Assembly (NCBI RefSeq): GCF_900129445.1
Contig: NZ_FQVT01000003.1
Location: 124,001 to 188,000 of the forward strand
Length of the DNA: 64,000 nucleotides
Direction: 5' to 3'
From: Salegentibacter echinorum
GTDB lineage: Bacteria > Bacteroidota > Bacteroidia > Flavobacteriales > Flavobacteriaceae
Each line of letters begins with the position of its first letter. The stretch's first letter is position 1. The position numbers and the translations under genes were made by a program. This document shows positions 17,012-25,951 of the stretch, in pieces. The notes under the pieces are model-generated. The model was not told where the DNA came from. It worked only from the letters and a program-made list of their open reading frames with translations, and made no database searches.

Positions 17012-17891
17012 ACTGCTGATATTTATTTTTTTGCTAAGTAGCTTCTTGAGTGTAAACGCCCAGGAGCTTAATTGCGAGGTTGTGATAAATACCGAGCAAA
17101 CGGGGCAAAGTAACCTCTCGGTTTTTAGAACGCTGGAAAATTCCCTAAGAGAATTTGTAAACCAAACCACCTGGACAAGTAAAGAATTTGAGCCCGGGGA
17201 GCGCATTAATTGCAGTATGTTTATTACCATAAAGGAATTTGAAGGTGAATCCTTTAGCGGCACTATCCAGGTGCAGTCTTCACGACCTGTTTATGGCTCT
17301 GGGATGATCACCCCGGTTTTTAATTTTAACGATGAGCAATTTACCTTTAATTATAGAGAGTACGAACCTTTAAATTACAGTCAGAATTCATTTTCCAATA
17401 ATCTGGTGTCTGTTGTTTCATTTTATGTTTACACCATTCTAGGCCTCGATGCCGATACTTTTGAATTAGAAGGGGGCACCGATTATTTTGAGGAGGCTAG
17501 TAAAATTGTAAATACCGCGCAACAAAGTGGAAGGGCCGGCTGGAGCGGATCTGATGGGCAGGCCTCCCGCTACCGCCTAAATACCGATTTACTTTCTAAT
17601 ATGTTTACGGAATATCGCAACACGCTGTATAATTATCATCGTTTGGGATTAGACGTGATGCACAAGGAACCGAAAGCCGGAAAAGAAACTATAGCTAATG
17701 CCCTGGAAGGTTTAAAGTCTATGAATTCACGAAGAAACAATTCTTTGCTATTGCGTACTTTTTTTGACGCAAAAGCAGAAGAAATTTCTCAAATTTTTAG
17801 TGACGGGCCGCAAATTGAGAGTCCGCGTTTAGAGCAAACCCTAAACGGACTGGCACCACGTTATTCCAGGAATTGGAAAAACCTGCAATAA
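17004..17891 (+). CDS. DUF4835 family (PorD-like) T9SS-associated protein
   Basis: A 295-residue secreted protein with signal peptide LIFIFLLSSFLSVNAQ. The mature part matches the DUF4835 family of Bacteroidota, which recent annotations call PorD, a type IX secretion system component: ELNCEVVINTEQTGQSN at the start, VYGSGMITPVFNFNDEQFTF near 95, and LNGLAPRYSRNWKNLQ at the end. The PorD naming is from memory of family annotation, not shown here. It overlaps coaBC by 8 bases, the normal flavobacterial position before recN. A T9SS cargo protein is encoded at 25952. Confidence 0.8.
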   Translation: MRKLLIFIFLLSSFLSVNAQELNCEVVINTEQTGQSNLSVFRTLENSLREFVNQTTWTSKEFEPGERINCSMFITIKEFEGESFSGTIQVQSSRPVYGSGMITPVFNFNDEQFTFNYREYEPLNYSQNSFSNNLVSVVSFYVYTILGLDADTFELEGGTDYFEEASKIVNTAQQSGRAGWSGSDGQASRYRLNTDLLSNMFTEYRNTLYNYHRLGLDVMHKEPKAGKETIANALEGLKSMNSRRNNSLLLRTFFDAKAEEISQIFSDGPQIESPRLEQTLNGLAPRYSRNWKNLQ

Positions 17892-17954
17892 AGGAACTTT
17901 TCCTGTTGATTGAGAATTATTTCTCCCTTATATTTATCGCAAATTAAGTACACA

Positions 17955-19607
17955 TTGCTCACAGCTTTATCCATAAAAAACTACGCCTTAATTGAAGATA
18001 TTAATATTAAACTTCAAGAGGGTTTTACTATTATTACCGGGGAAACCGGTGCCGGAAAATCAATTATGCTGGGCGCCCTGGGGTTGCTTTTGGGAAATCG
18101 TGCCGATTATGGAAGTATTCGCGACACTGCTAGAAAGTGTGTGATAGAAGGTAATTTTAATATTAGTAATTATCATTTAAAAGATTTTTTTGCTGCGGAA
18201 GATCTGGATTATGAGGAAACCACGATTATTCGTCGGGAGATCTTAGCTTCCGGGAAATCACGGGCATTTGTGAATGATACTCCGGTGAAACTAGGATCGC
18301 TCAATAGATTAGGGCAATACCTTATCGATATTCACAGCCAGCACGAAACACTTTCCCTGGGGAATAACGACTATCAATTTCAGGTGATAGATACCATTGC
18401 CAAGAGTGATAGTTTGCTTCTGGAATATAAAACAGAATTAAAAGCTTATAAAGATTTAAAAAAGCGCCTGTCTAACCTTAAAGAAGAACAGGCCCAGGCG
18501 ACCAAAGAATACGATTACAACCTTTTTTTGCTTAACGAACTGGAAGAAGCAAAACTCAAAGAAGGCATGCAGGAAGACCTGGAAACGCGCTATGAAGAGT
18601 TGAGCAATGTAGAAGAGCTCACCGAAAACCTAAGTGCAACTTTAAATGCTTTAGAACAGGAAGAGATAGGAAGCTTAGAGAGCTTAAAGCAGGCGCGAAC
18701 CTCGCTGGCTAAAATTTCGCAATTGGCTTCAAATTACGAGAATTTTCACGAGCGTATTGAAAGCGTGATTATAGAATTGGACGATCTTTCTGCTGAAGTT
18801 GCCAATGCCTTAGAAAAAGTAGAAGCCAATCCCGAAGAGTTAGAAGCTATCAACGAAAAGCTTCAGCTAATTTACAATTTGCAGAAAAAACATTCCGCAG
18901 AAAATATTTCAGCATTGCTAAGGATTCAGGAAGAACTTCAAGAGAAAGTTTCTGTGAGTGAAAATGCCGAAAATGCCCTGGCAGAGCTGGAAGCCGGTAT
19001 TGTAAAACAGGAAACAAAATTGAATACGGTTGCTAAGAAATTACATAGCAGTCGAAAATCAATTATTCCGGCTTTTATCAAAGAAGCAGAAAATTTGCTA
19101 TCTGATTTGGGAATGCCCAATGCTAAATTAAAAATAGAACTTAAGGAAGCTCCTAACTTCCTGGCCAATGGACGGGATGAATTATTCTGGTATTTGGCAG
19201 CGAATAAGGGTGGCGATTTTAAAGAGATTAAAAAAGCGGCTTCCGGGGGAGAACTTTCCAGGATTATGCTAGCGGTAAAAAGTATTTTGGCAGCCCAAAG
19301 TAAATTACCTACCATTATTTTTGATGAAATTGACACCGGGGTATCGGGGGATATTGCACAAAAAATGGCGGGAATTTTACAGCGCATGGGGAATGCCATG
19401 CAGGTAATTGCCATTACCCATTTACCGCAAATTGCCGGAAAAGGTAACAGTCATTTTAAAATTTTTAAAGAGGACTCGGCAAGTCATACTACCACAAAAA
19501 TTATAGAATTAGCGGAAAATGAACGAGTAGAAGAACTCGCGATGATGCTAGGCGGAAAGAACATAGGAGATTCGGCTTTGGCACACGCCCGGGCCTTGCT
19601 CGAATAA
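17955..19607 (+). CDS. recN: DNA repair protein RecN
   Basis: A 550-residue SMC-like ATPase acting in double-strand break repair. Walker A is in TIITGETGAGKSIMLGALG (about residue 30); a long coiled-coil region runs from about 150 to 370; the ABC signature is ASGGELSRIMLAVKSIL and Walker B is TIIFDEIDTGVSGDIAQKM (about 445-475). The conserved N terminus LTALSIKNYALIEDI begins at a TTG codon at 17955 with no ATG nearby, so TTG is taken as start. A second TTG at 17910 would add 15 residues not found in the family. The gene closes the bamD operon. Confidence 0.95.
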   Translation: MLTALSIKNYALIEDINIKLQEGFTIITGETGAGKSIMLGALGLLLGNRADYGSIRDTARKCVIEGNFNISNYHLKDFFAAEDLDYEETTIIRREILASGKSRAFVNDTPVKLGSLNRLGQYLIDIHSQHETLSLGNNDYQFQVIDTIAKSDSLLLEYKTELKAYKDLKKRLSNLKEEQAQATKEYDYNLFLLNELEEAKLKEGMQEDLETRYEELSNVEELTENLSATLNALEQEEIGSLESLKQARTSLAKISQLASNYENFHERIESVIIELDDLSAEVANALEKVEANPEELEAINEKLQLIYNLQKKHSAENISALLRIQEELQEKVSVSENAENALAELEAGIVKQETKLNTVAKKLHSSRKSIIPAFIKEAENLLSDLGMPNAKLKIELKEAPNFLANGRDELFWYLAANKGGDFKEIKKAASGGELSRIMLAVKSILAAQSKLPTIIFDEIDTGVSGDIAQKMAGILQRMGNAMQVIAITHLPQIAGKGNSHFKIFKEDSASHTTTKIIELAENERVEELAMMLGGKNIGDSALAHARALLE

Positions 19608-19765
19608 TACTATGGCCTGAAGGTATTTTTGCTATCTTTACGGCCTTAACAATTAATCAAAAACCTTGGAGAGAGGCTACAAGCTTAGAGTAAGACAGAA
19701 ATTTTATAGTTTCCAAACATGCTTTGAGTGCGCTAATCTTTGATGAGGAATAAAAATTAGAGACC

Positions 19766-20593
19766 ATGTCATATAACCTGTTAAAAGGAAAAAAAGGAAT
19801 TATTTTTGGCGCATTAGATGAGAATTCTATCGCCTGGAAAACTGCCGAACGTGTAAAAGAAGAGGGCGGGGAGTTTGTACTCACCAACGCGCCAATTGCC
19901 ATGCGAATGGGAAGCATTCAGGAGTTGGCCAAAAAAACCAATTCTGAAATCATTCCTGCCGATGCTACAAAAATAGATGACCTGGAAAATTTGGTAGAGA
20001 AATCTATGGAGATTTTAGGTGGCAAAATCGATTTTGTGCTCCACGCTATCGGGATGTCTGTAAATGTGCGAAAAGGAAAACACTACACCGAGCAGAATTA
20101 TGACTTTACCCAAAAAGGTTGGGATATTTCTGCCGTTTCTTTTCACAAAACCATGCAGGTATTGTACAAAAAAGAGGCGATGAACGAATGGGGCAGCATC
20201 GTAGCCCTTAGTTATATGGCAGCACAGCGCGTGTTTCCAGATTATAATGATATGGCCGATAATAAGGCATTTTTGGAATCTATAGCGCGTAGCTTTGGTT
20301 ATTTCTTCGGAAAAGATCATAAGGTAAGGGTGAATACTATTTCTCAATCGCCAACGCCAACTACCGCGGGACAGGGAGTAAAAGGCTTTGATGGGTTTAT
20401 CGCTTATGCCGATAAAATGTCGCCGCTGGGTAATGCAAGTGCTTTAGAATGTGCTGATTACACAGTGAGTTTATTTTCAGACTTAACTAAAAAAGTTACT
20501 TTACAAAACCTTTTTCACGATGGTGGATTCTCCAACATGGGGGTTAGCCTGGAAGTAATGAATTCTTTTATAAAAGGACAGGAAGAACAATAA
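19766..20593 (+). CDS. fabI: Enoyl-ACP reductase (NADH)
   Basis: A 275-residue short-chain dehydrogenase-fold enzyme that performs the last reduction in fatty acid elongation. FabI features are visible: KGIIFGALDENSIAWKTAE at the N-terminal cofactor site, HAIGMSVNVRKGKHY near 93, and the catalytic Tyr/Lys in YNDMADNK near 160, followed by VNTISQSPTPTTAGQG. Slightly longer than E. coli FabI, as usual for Bacteroidota. It stands alone, with its own 158-base leader region and a strong terminator. FabI is the target of triclosan; nothing here predicts resistance. Confidence 0.94.
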   Translation: MSYNLLKGKKGIIFGALDENSIAWKTAERVKEEGGEFVLTNAPIAMRMGSIQELAKKTNSEIIPADATKIDDLENLVEKSMEILGGKIDFVLHAIGMSVNVRKGKHYTEQNYDFTQKGWDISAVSFHKTMQVLYKKEAMNEWGSIVALSYMAAQRVFPDYNDMADNKAFLESIARSFGYFFGKDHKVRVNTISQSPTPTTAGQGVKGFDGFIAYADKMSPLGNASALECADYTVSLFSDLTKKVTLQNLFHDGGFSNMGVSLEVMNSFIKGQEEQ

Positions 20594-20608
20594 ATAAGCA
20601 TTTATTTG

Positions 20609-20637
20609 CCCGTCTGTTTAAGCAGACGGGTTTTTTT
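20609..20637 (+). terminator. Rho-independent terminator after fabI
   Basis: CCCGTCTG, loop TTTAAG, CAGACGGG, then seven T. A textbook terminator. Confidence 0.9.
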
Positions 20638-20728
20638 AGCTCTATAAATTCGACGCTTATGTTTTATTGAAATAAACGAGCGTTAAACCTTCAATGTAAA
20701 CAATAGAAATTCAAACTTTAGCGATGCC

Positions 20729-21730
20729 ATGGATTTGGAATATTCTTTTGTAATTCCGGTTTTTAACCGGCCCGGGGAAGTTAGAGAGTTATTGCAAAGT
20801 ATGTCGCGTTTGCAATTCTCAAAGCCATTTGAAGTTGTAATTGTAGAAGACGGTTCCAGTATTCGGGCTAAAGAAGTGATTTCTGCATTTGAGGATAAGC
20901 TTCAGATTAGTTATTATTTTAAGGAAAATTCAGGGCCTGGAAATTCCCGAAATTTCGGAATGCAAAAAGCAAAAGGAAACTACTTTCTTATCCTGGATTC
21001 AGATGTTTTGTTGCCCGAAGATTATTTACAGCAGGTAGATGATTACTTGCAACATAATTACCTGGATTGTTTTGGTGGCCCAGATGCGTCTCATCCATCT
21101 TTTAGTAAGACGCAAAAAGCCATAGACTATACCATGACTTCTTTTTTAACCACGGGAGGAATAAGAGGTAAAAAAGCTTCGGTGGGGGATTTTCAACCAA
21201 GAAGTTTCAATATGGGGATTTCTAAAGAAGCTTTTGAAGCTTCCGGCGGATTTGGAAAAATTCATCCCGGGGAAGACCCCGATCTTTCACTGCGTTTAAA
21301 GGCACAGGGGTTTAAATTAGGACTTATTTCAGAAGCAGTCGTCTTTCATAAACGTCGCATAGATTGGGGTAAGTTTTATACCCAGGTTAGAAAATTTGGT
21401 TTGGTAAGGCCTATTTTAAATAGCTGGCATCCCGGCTCTGCAAAAATCACCTATTGGTTTCCTTCGGTCTTCTCGCTGGGATTTCTTTTAGCCATCCTGT
21501 TATTAAGGTTTGGTTTTTGGGGTTTATTTGATTTATATATCTTATATTTTGTGATTATTGGAATAGATGCGGGTATTAAAAATAAAAGCCTGAAAATTGG
21601 GTTCCTGGCGATTTATGCTACCCTGGTGCAATTTTTTGGTTATGGTTATGGTTTTTTAGTAAGTGTATGGGAAATACAAATTTTAAAGAAAGATCCCGAG
21701 CAGGAGTTTCCAAAATTATTCTTTAAATAA
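20729..21730 (+). CDS. Family 2 glycosyltransferase
   Basis: A 333-residue inverting glycosyltransferase. The GT-A fold is clear: YSFVIPVFNRPGEVRELLQS at the N terminus, ENSGPGNSRNFGMQKAKG near 70, the metal-binding DSD in LILDSDVLLPEDY near 93, and PGEDPDLSLRLKAQGF near 180. Two or three membrane helices follow residue 245 (FSLGFLLAILLLRFGFWG and after). The C-terminal helices suggest membrane attachment. Sugar donor and acceptor cannot be read. The stop codon overlaps the start of the next gene by one base, so translation is probably coupled. Confidence 0.85.
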   Translation: MDLEYSFVIPVFNRPGEVRELLQSMSRLQFSKPFEVVIVEDGSSIRAKEVISAFEDKLQISYYFKENSGPGNSRNFGMQKAKGNYFLILDSDVLLPEDYLQQVDDYLQHNYLDCFGGPDASHPSFSKTQKAIDYTMTSFLTTGGIRGKKASVGDFQPRSFNMGISKEAFEASGGFGKIHPGEDPDLSLRLKAQGFKLGLISEAVVFHKRRIDWGKFYTQVRKFGLVRPILNSWHPGSAKITYWFPSVFSLGFLLAILLLRFGFWGLFDLYILYFVIIGIDAGIKNKSLKIGFLAIYATLVQFFGYGYGFLVSVWEIQILKKDPEQEFPKLFFK

Positions 21731-22686
21731 TGTTTAGTAATATTAGGTTTAAACGTCCCAAAATTAAAAGATCCAGCTTAAAAACATTTAGTTTTTTTCT
21801 GCTGTTTTCTTCCATTATATGGTTTTTAGTACAAATCTCTAAAGAATACACCCAGGTAATCCAGATACCTATTAAGTATGAAAATAAACCATTAGATAAA
21901 AGCCTTAGTGAAGAAAAACCAAAGCATTTGGCATTGCGAATCGCCGATAAAGGTTTTACAATATGGTATTATAAAATTATACGTCCCCAGGTAATTATAG
22001 ATCTTGGTAAAGCCAAAGAAAAAGACGGTACCCTGGTTTATAATTTTGAAATTAACAGGGAGCTTTTAGAGGAACAGGTAGATATAGACCTGGAGAATGC
22101 TACCTTTCTGGAAGAAGAAGTGGTTGTAAAATTTCAGCCTAAGGCAAAGACATATGTAAAATTACAGCCGCAGTTCTCGCTAAACTATGCTATTGGTTAT
22201 TCTGCAACCGAGCCTGTAACGCTTAAGCCAGATTCTGTGATGGTGAGCGGTCCCCAGGATATCATAGATACCTTAAAATCTATAAATACCGTAAAAAAGA
22301 AGATTAACAATATAAACAGCAATATCAACGGGAAGATTAAAATTGATACTACCGGCCTGGGAATGCTCGGTTTTTATCAAAATGAGGTTTTCTATTCGCA
22401 AAAAGTAGAAAAATTTACCGAAGGAAAAGTAGAGGTGCCGGTGGAGATTCTTAATTTACCTGACGGGGTGGATATGACGATTTTTCCTAAAGAAGTACTA
22501 ATTTACTTTCAAGTGAATTTAGAACAGTATGAGATGGTAAAAGCTTCAGATTTTAGGGTTGTTGTAGATTATAATGTAGTGGACTCGGGTGAGGATTATA
22601 TGATTGCTAATATTTCAAAGAAACCAAAATTTGTAAATAATTTGCGCATTAATGAGCGTAAAATTCAATTTGTGATAAAGAAATGA
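21730..22686 (+). CDS. YbbR-like (CdaR-like) protein
   Basis: A 318-residue protein with one N-terminal membrane helix (FSFFLLFSSIIWFLVQIS, about 20-37) and then YbbR-type beta modules facing the periplasm; the repeated pattern SVMVSGPQDIIDTLKSINT near 173 and EVPVEILNLPDGVDMTIFPK near 240 is typical. In Firmicutes YbbR/CdaR regulates the c-di-AMP cyclase CdaA; no cyclase gene is next to it here, so that role is only a possibility. It overlaps the glycosyltransferase gene by one base and coaE by four (ATGA), a tight operon. Confidence 0.82.
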   Translation: MFSNIRFKRPKIKRSSLKTFSFFLLFSSIIWFLVQISKEYTQVIQIPIKYENKPLDKSLSEEKPKHLALRIADKGFTIWYYKIIRPQVIIDLGKAKEKDGTLVYNFEINRELLEEQVDIDLENATFLEEEVVVKFQPKAKTYVKLQPQFSLNYAIGYSATEPVTLKPDSVMVSGPQDIIDTLKSINTVKKKINNINSNINGKIKIDTTGLGMLGFYQNEVFYSQKVEKFTEGKVEVPVEILNLPDGVDMTIFPKEVLIYFQVNLEQYEMVKASDFRVVVDYNVVDSGEDYMIANISKKPKFVNNLRINERKIQFVIKK

Positions 22687-23273
22687 TGGTAGTAGGACTT
22701 ACCGGTGGTATTGGAAGTGGGAAAACCAGCATTTCTAAATTTTTTAAGGAGCTGGGGATTCCGGTTTATATTGCCGATGATGCCGGGAAACGACTTATGG
22801 AAACTTCAGTAGAAATTAAAGCTGAAATAATTAAGCTCCTGGGCGATAAAGCTTATCAAAATAACCGGCCTAACAGGAAATATATAGCGGGCCTTGTTTT
22901 TAAGGATGCTGAAAAACTGAATGCTCTTAACGAGATAATCCATCCTGCAGTAGCTACTGATTTCGATTCCTGGAAAGTAAAACAAACAGCGGCTTATGTA
23001 ATTTATGAAGCGGCTATTTTATTTGAAACCAAAGGTGCTAAAAATTGTGACTTTACAATTTTGGTTACTGCCAATAAAGAAGAGCGTATTACTCGTTTGC
23101 AAAAACGAGATAAAAGTACCAGGGAGGAAATTGAAGCCCGAATGGCCAAACAATGGCCCGATGAAAAAAAACGAAAACTGGCCGATTTTGAAATAGAAAA
23201 TCACGATTTGCGTCTTGCCAAAGTACAGGTTATCGAATTACATGAGAATCTCTTAAAACAAGTTGAAAATTAG
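22683..23273 (+). CDS. coaE: Dephospho-CoA kinase
   Basis: A 196-residue P-loop kinase for the last step of coenzyme A synthesis. The N terminus VVGLTGGIGSGKTSISKFF holds the P-loop; IPVYIADDAGKRLM follows near 30, and the ADP-binding LQKRDKSTREEIEARMAKQWP near 140 is typical. Length matches the family. It overlaps the YbbR-like gene by four bases and is the last gene of the three-gene run. Confidence 0.93.
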   Translation: MMVVGLTGGIGSGKTSISKFFKELGIPVYIADDAGKRLMETSVEIKAEIIKLLGDKAYQNNRPNRKYIAGLVFKDAEKLNALNEIIHPAVATDFDSWKVKQTAAYVIYEAAILFETKGAKNCDFTILVTANKEERITRLQKRDKSTREEIEARMAKQWPDEKKRKLADFEIENHDLRLAKVQVIELHENLLKQVEN

Positions 23274-23303
23274 CAGAAGTTTTGTTAACATTTGGTTAAA
23301 CGC

Positions 23304-23335
23304 TTGAAGCCCTAAATGTTAAAATCTTACTTTTG
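23304..23335 (+). promoter_or_regulatory. Promoter of the two-component system
   Basis: TTG (23304-23306), 21 bases, TACTTTTG (23328-23335), an exact TAnnTTTG match. The ATG of the kinase is only five bases past the box, so the transcript would have almost no leader. Confidence 0.6.
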
Positions 23336-23340
23336 GTGAC

Positions 23341-24912
23341 ATGAAAAAGAAGCTTTTTTTACTTCTCGTAATTCTGATGAGTCTTTCCCTTATCGGTATT
23401 ATTTTCGTACAGGGATACTGGATTAAAAGTACTGTAGATGATAAAGAGGCTCAATTTACCTACGATGTAAAACAGGTATTGTTAAAGGTAGCCGACAGGA
23501 TACAAAACCAGGAGATTGAAAACTATTGGATTAAATTTAAAGATGCCGATAGTACCAATAGCCGGCTGAAATCTGCTACGCTTACCGAATATTCTTATAT
23601 CAATGAGAATAAATTACGCAATCAAACCCTTTTTCACTCCGACGCTATTTTAGAAGAAGATTATAAAATCTCTTCCGGTTTTATCGAGTCTGCCCGGGAT
23701 AGTATTCCTTTTACCAAGCTCATTAACAAAAAGGTCACCAATATAATTACCAATAGAAAGGATATTGACGGTGTTAATCGTAGCTCCGAGCAGCAAATTC
23801 AACGAATCATTAGAATGGATGAGTATGAAAAAAATCTGCTTCGGGAATCTATTGCCGGTCATACCAGTAAGTTGCCATTACATCAAAGGGTAAGCGGGAA
23901 GGAAATAAAAAGACTACTGGAGCGGGAGATGGAAAAGCGCGATATAAAATCGGAATTTGAATTTGGTGTTTACAGCAACGGTATTTCTACCAATTTGCAC
24001 AGTGATAATTTTTCGATAAGTCAATCGGCCACTTATAGCGTGCCTTTGTTTGCAGACGGGATGGGCAACAGTAACTACCAACTGCTGGTTAATTTTACTG
24101 AAAAAAAGAAAGTTGTTTTATCTTCTATAGTGCTTATGGCCGCATTATCTATAATATTCACATTAATTATAGTGATCGCCTATTCCAGCGCACTTTCACA
24201 GTTGATAAAACAGCGGCAAATCTCCCAAATAAAGACCGATTTTATCAATAATATGACGCACGAGTTTAAGACTCCCATAGCAACGATAAACCTGGCTTTA
24301 GATGCGATTAAAAATCCGAAGATATCGCAGGATGAAGAAAAAAAGAAGCGGTATCTTAAAATGATAAGAGACGAGAATAAGCGTATGCACGCCCAGGTGG
24401 AAAACGTTTTGAGAATTTCAAAATTAGAAAAGAACGAATTAGATCTTAGAAAAGAGCGGTTACAGCTGCACGAACTGGTAGAAGATGCCATTACACACAT
24501 AGAGCTTATTGTAGAGGATCGTGGCGGTTATGTACAAACCCATTTTGGGGCCTTAAGATCTTCGGTATTGGCCAATGAAGACCACTTTACCAATGTAGTG
24601 GTGAACATGCTGGATAACGCGGTTAAATATTCAGAAGAAGCACCAAAAATTGATATTTATACCGAAAACGTAAAGAATTATATCATTTTAAAAATACGCG
24701 ACCAGGGCTCTGGAATGACCAAGCTGGCGCAAAAGAAAATATTTGATAAATTTTATCGCGAACATACCGGTGATATCCATAACGTAAAGGGTCATGGCTT
24801 AGGTTTGGCCTATGCGAAACGGATTATAGACGACCATCACGGGCAGGTATCGGTAGAAAGCGAAAAAGGAAAAGGAAGCACATTTATAATTAAATTACCA
24901 CTAATATCTTAA
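23341..24912 (+). CDS. Sensor histidine kinase (RprX-like)
   Basis: A 523-residue inner-membrane kinase. Helix one covers about residues 4-27; a large periplasmic sensor region (30-258) has no recognised fold; helix two is about 260-285 (VLMAALSIIFTLIIVIAY). The dimerisation box is NNMTHEFKTPIATINLALD with the phospho-acceptor His at 307. ATPase motifs follow: VVNMLDNAVKYSEE (N box), IRDQGSGMT (G1), KGHGLGLAYAKRII (G2). The partner regulator follows three bases after the stop. The pair resembles RprX/RprY of Bacteroides; the signal sensed is unknown. Confidence 0.85.
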   Translation: MKKKLFLLLVILMSLSLIGIIFVQGYWIKSTVDDKEAQFTYDVKQVLLKVADRIQNQEIENYWIKFKDADSTNSRLKSATLTEYSYINENKLRNQTLFHSDAILEEDYKISSGFIESARDSIPFTKLINKKVTNIITNRKDIDGVNRSSEQQIQRIIRMDEYEKNLLRESIAGHTSKLPLHQRVSGKEIKRLLEREMEKRDIKSEFEFGVYSNGISTNLHSDNFSISQSATYSVPLFADGMGNSNYQLLVNFTEKKKVVLSSIVLMAALSIIFTLIIVIAYSSALSQLIKQRQISQIKTDFINNMTHEFKTPIATINLALDAIKNPKISQDEEKKKRYLKMIRDENKRMHAQVENVLRISKLEKNELDLRKERLQLHELVEDAITHIELIVEDRGGYVQTHFGALRSSVLANEDHFTNVVVNMLDNAVKYSEEAPKIDIYTENVKNYIILKIRDQGSGMTKLAQKKIFDKFYREHTGDIHNVKGHGLGLAYAKRIIDDHHGQVSVESEKGKGSTFIIKLPLIS

Positions 24913-24915
24913 TAT

Positions 24916-25638
24916 ATGGAAACTGAAGACAAGAAAATTTTGTTAGTAGAAGACGATCCAAATTTTGGAACGGTCTTAAAAGATTATTTGGCGATGAACG
25001 ACTATGAAGTAACCCACGCCAAAAATGGAATGGAAGGTTTTGAAAAGTTTAAAAAAGACGATTTCGACCTTTGTATCCTGGATGTAATGATGCCGTACAA
25101 AGACGGTTTTACCCTTGCGAAAGAGATAAGGGAGAAAAATGAAGAAATTCCTATCATCTTTTTAACCGCGAAGGCGATGAAAGAAGATGTATTAAAAGGT
25201 TATAAAGTAGGAGCAGACGATTACTTAAACAAGCCTTTTGACAGTGAAGTATTGCTTATGAAGATCAAGGCCATTATGCAGCGTAAAGCGACAGACAGCG
25301 TGGCAGATTCTAAGCAATTTGAATTTATAATTGGAGATTTCCACCTAAACTCTAAATTAAGGTTTTTAACCTTTAGGGAAGAAGAGCCACAAAAGCTGTC
25401 TCCAAAAGAGAATGAATTACTGCGTTTATTGGCTTTACATGAAAATGATCTAATGCCAAGGGAACTGGCGTTAACCAAGATTTGGAGGGACGATAACTAT
25501 TTCACTTCCAGAAGTATGGATGTTTATATCGCCAAATTGCGTAAATACCTTAAGAAAGACGAGAATGTTGAAATCCTTAACATTCACGGCGAAGGCTTTA
25601 GGCTAGTGATTAAAAACAAAGAAAATGCCGATGCTTAG
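24916..25638 (+). CDS. OmpR-family response regulator (RprY-like)
   Basis: A 240-residue regulator. The receiver domain (about 7-120) has the acidic pair in LLVEDDPNF, the phospho-acceptor Asp56 in CILDVMMPYKDGF, Thr in FLTAKAMKED, and Lys in YLNKPFD. The winged-helix DNA-binding domain (about 135-235) includes LSPKENELLRLLALHEND and the recognition-helix region SRSMDVYIAKLRKYLKKD. It is co-transcribed with the histidine kinase upstream. Resemblance to RprY is from general recognition. Confidence 0.88.
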   Translation: METEDKKILLVEDDPNFGTVLKDYLAMNDYEVTHAKNGMEGFEKFKKDDFDLCILDVMMPYKDGFTLAKEIREKNEEIPIIFLTAKAMKEDVLKGYKVGADDYLNKPFDSEVLLMKIKAIMQRKATDSVADSKQFEFIIGDFHLNSKLRFLTFREEEPQKLSPKENELLRLLALHENDLMPRELALTKIWRDDNYFTSRSMDVYIAKLRKYLKKDENVEILNIHGEGFRLVIKNKENADA

Positions 25639-25656
25639 CATAAGGTGATTTTCAGT

Positions 25657-25825
25657 TTCCGGGAATAATGAGAATGTCCCAAATAAGTTTGCTGAACAGG
25701 TAAGTTTTAAGCTGCCAATATTTTAGGCTGAAAGAAAACCTACTGGAAGGCAAGGTATGTATTGCGCTGTAAGAAAAGCAGGACATTCTCATTAATTTCT
25801 CCCCGGAATTTTCACAAAACTTACC
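25657..25825. repeat. Interleaved long-range inverted repeats
   Basis: Arm pair one: AATGAGAATGTCC within 25657-25679 against its exact complement at 25781-25793, flanked by TTCCGGG and CCCCGGAA. Arm pair two: GGTAAGTTTT (25699-25708) against AAAACTTACC (25816-25825). The pairs cross rather than nest, so an RNA could only form both as a pseudoknot. Confidence 0.55.
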
Positions 25826-25918
25826 CTGGCGCAACCTGAAGTGCTGTGATTCTGCGTTTTAAAATTACGGAAAACCGTATAATTAACGTTAATTTTAAAA
25901 CTTTCTCACTACAAGTTT

Positions 25919-25950
25919 TATCTTTGCCGTTGGATACCCCAAAATCCAAC
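25919..25950 (+). promoter_or_regulatory. -7 box and dyad before the giant adhesin gene
   Basis: TATCTTTG (25919-25926) fits the TAnnTTTG box. Right after it, GTTGGAT (25929-25935) and ATCCAAC (25944-25950) form an exact 7-base dyad with an 8-base centre, ending one base before the ATG. It could be an operator at the transcript start or a hairpin over the ribosome site. Confidence 0.5.
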
Positions 25951-25951
25951 G

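Larger units (their letters stand above)
25639..25951. other. Intergenic region with inverted repeats and a start-site dyad
   Basis: 313 bases without a gene. It holds two interleaved inverted repeats (25657-25825), a small ACGG-AAAA-CCGT hairpin (25867-25878), the perfect palindrome AATTAACGTTAATT (25881-25894), and the promoter region of the giant gene. No clear terminator for the two-component operon is seen, unless the long inverted repeat serves as one. Confidence 0.5.

Noticed and set aside
18938-19414. Antisense ORF of 158 codons inside recN
   Set aside because: It is the shadow of the conserved RecN ATPase domain.
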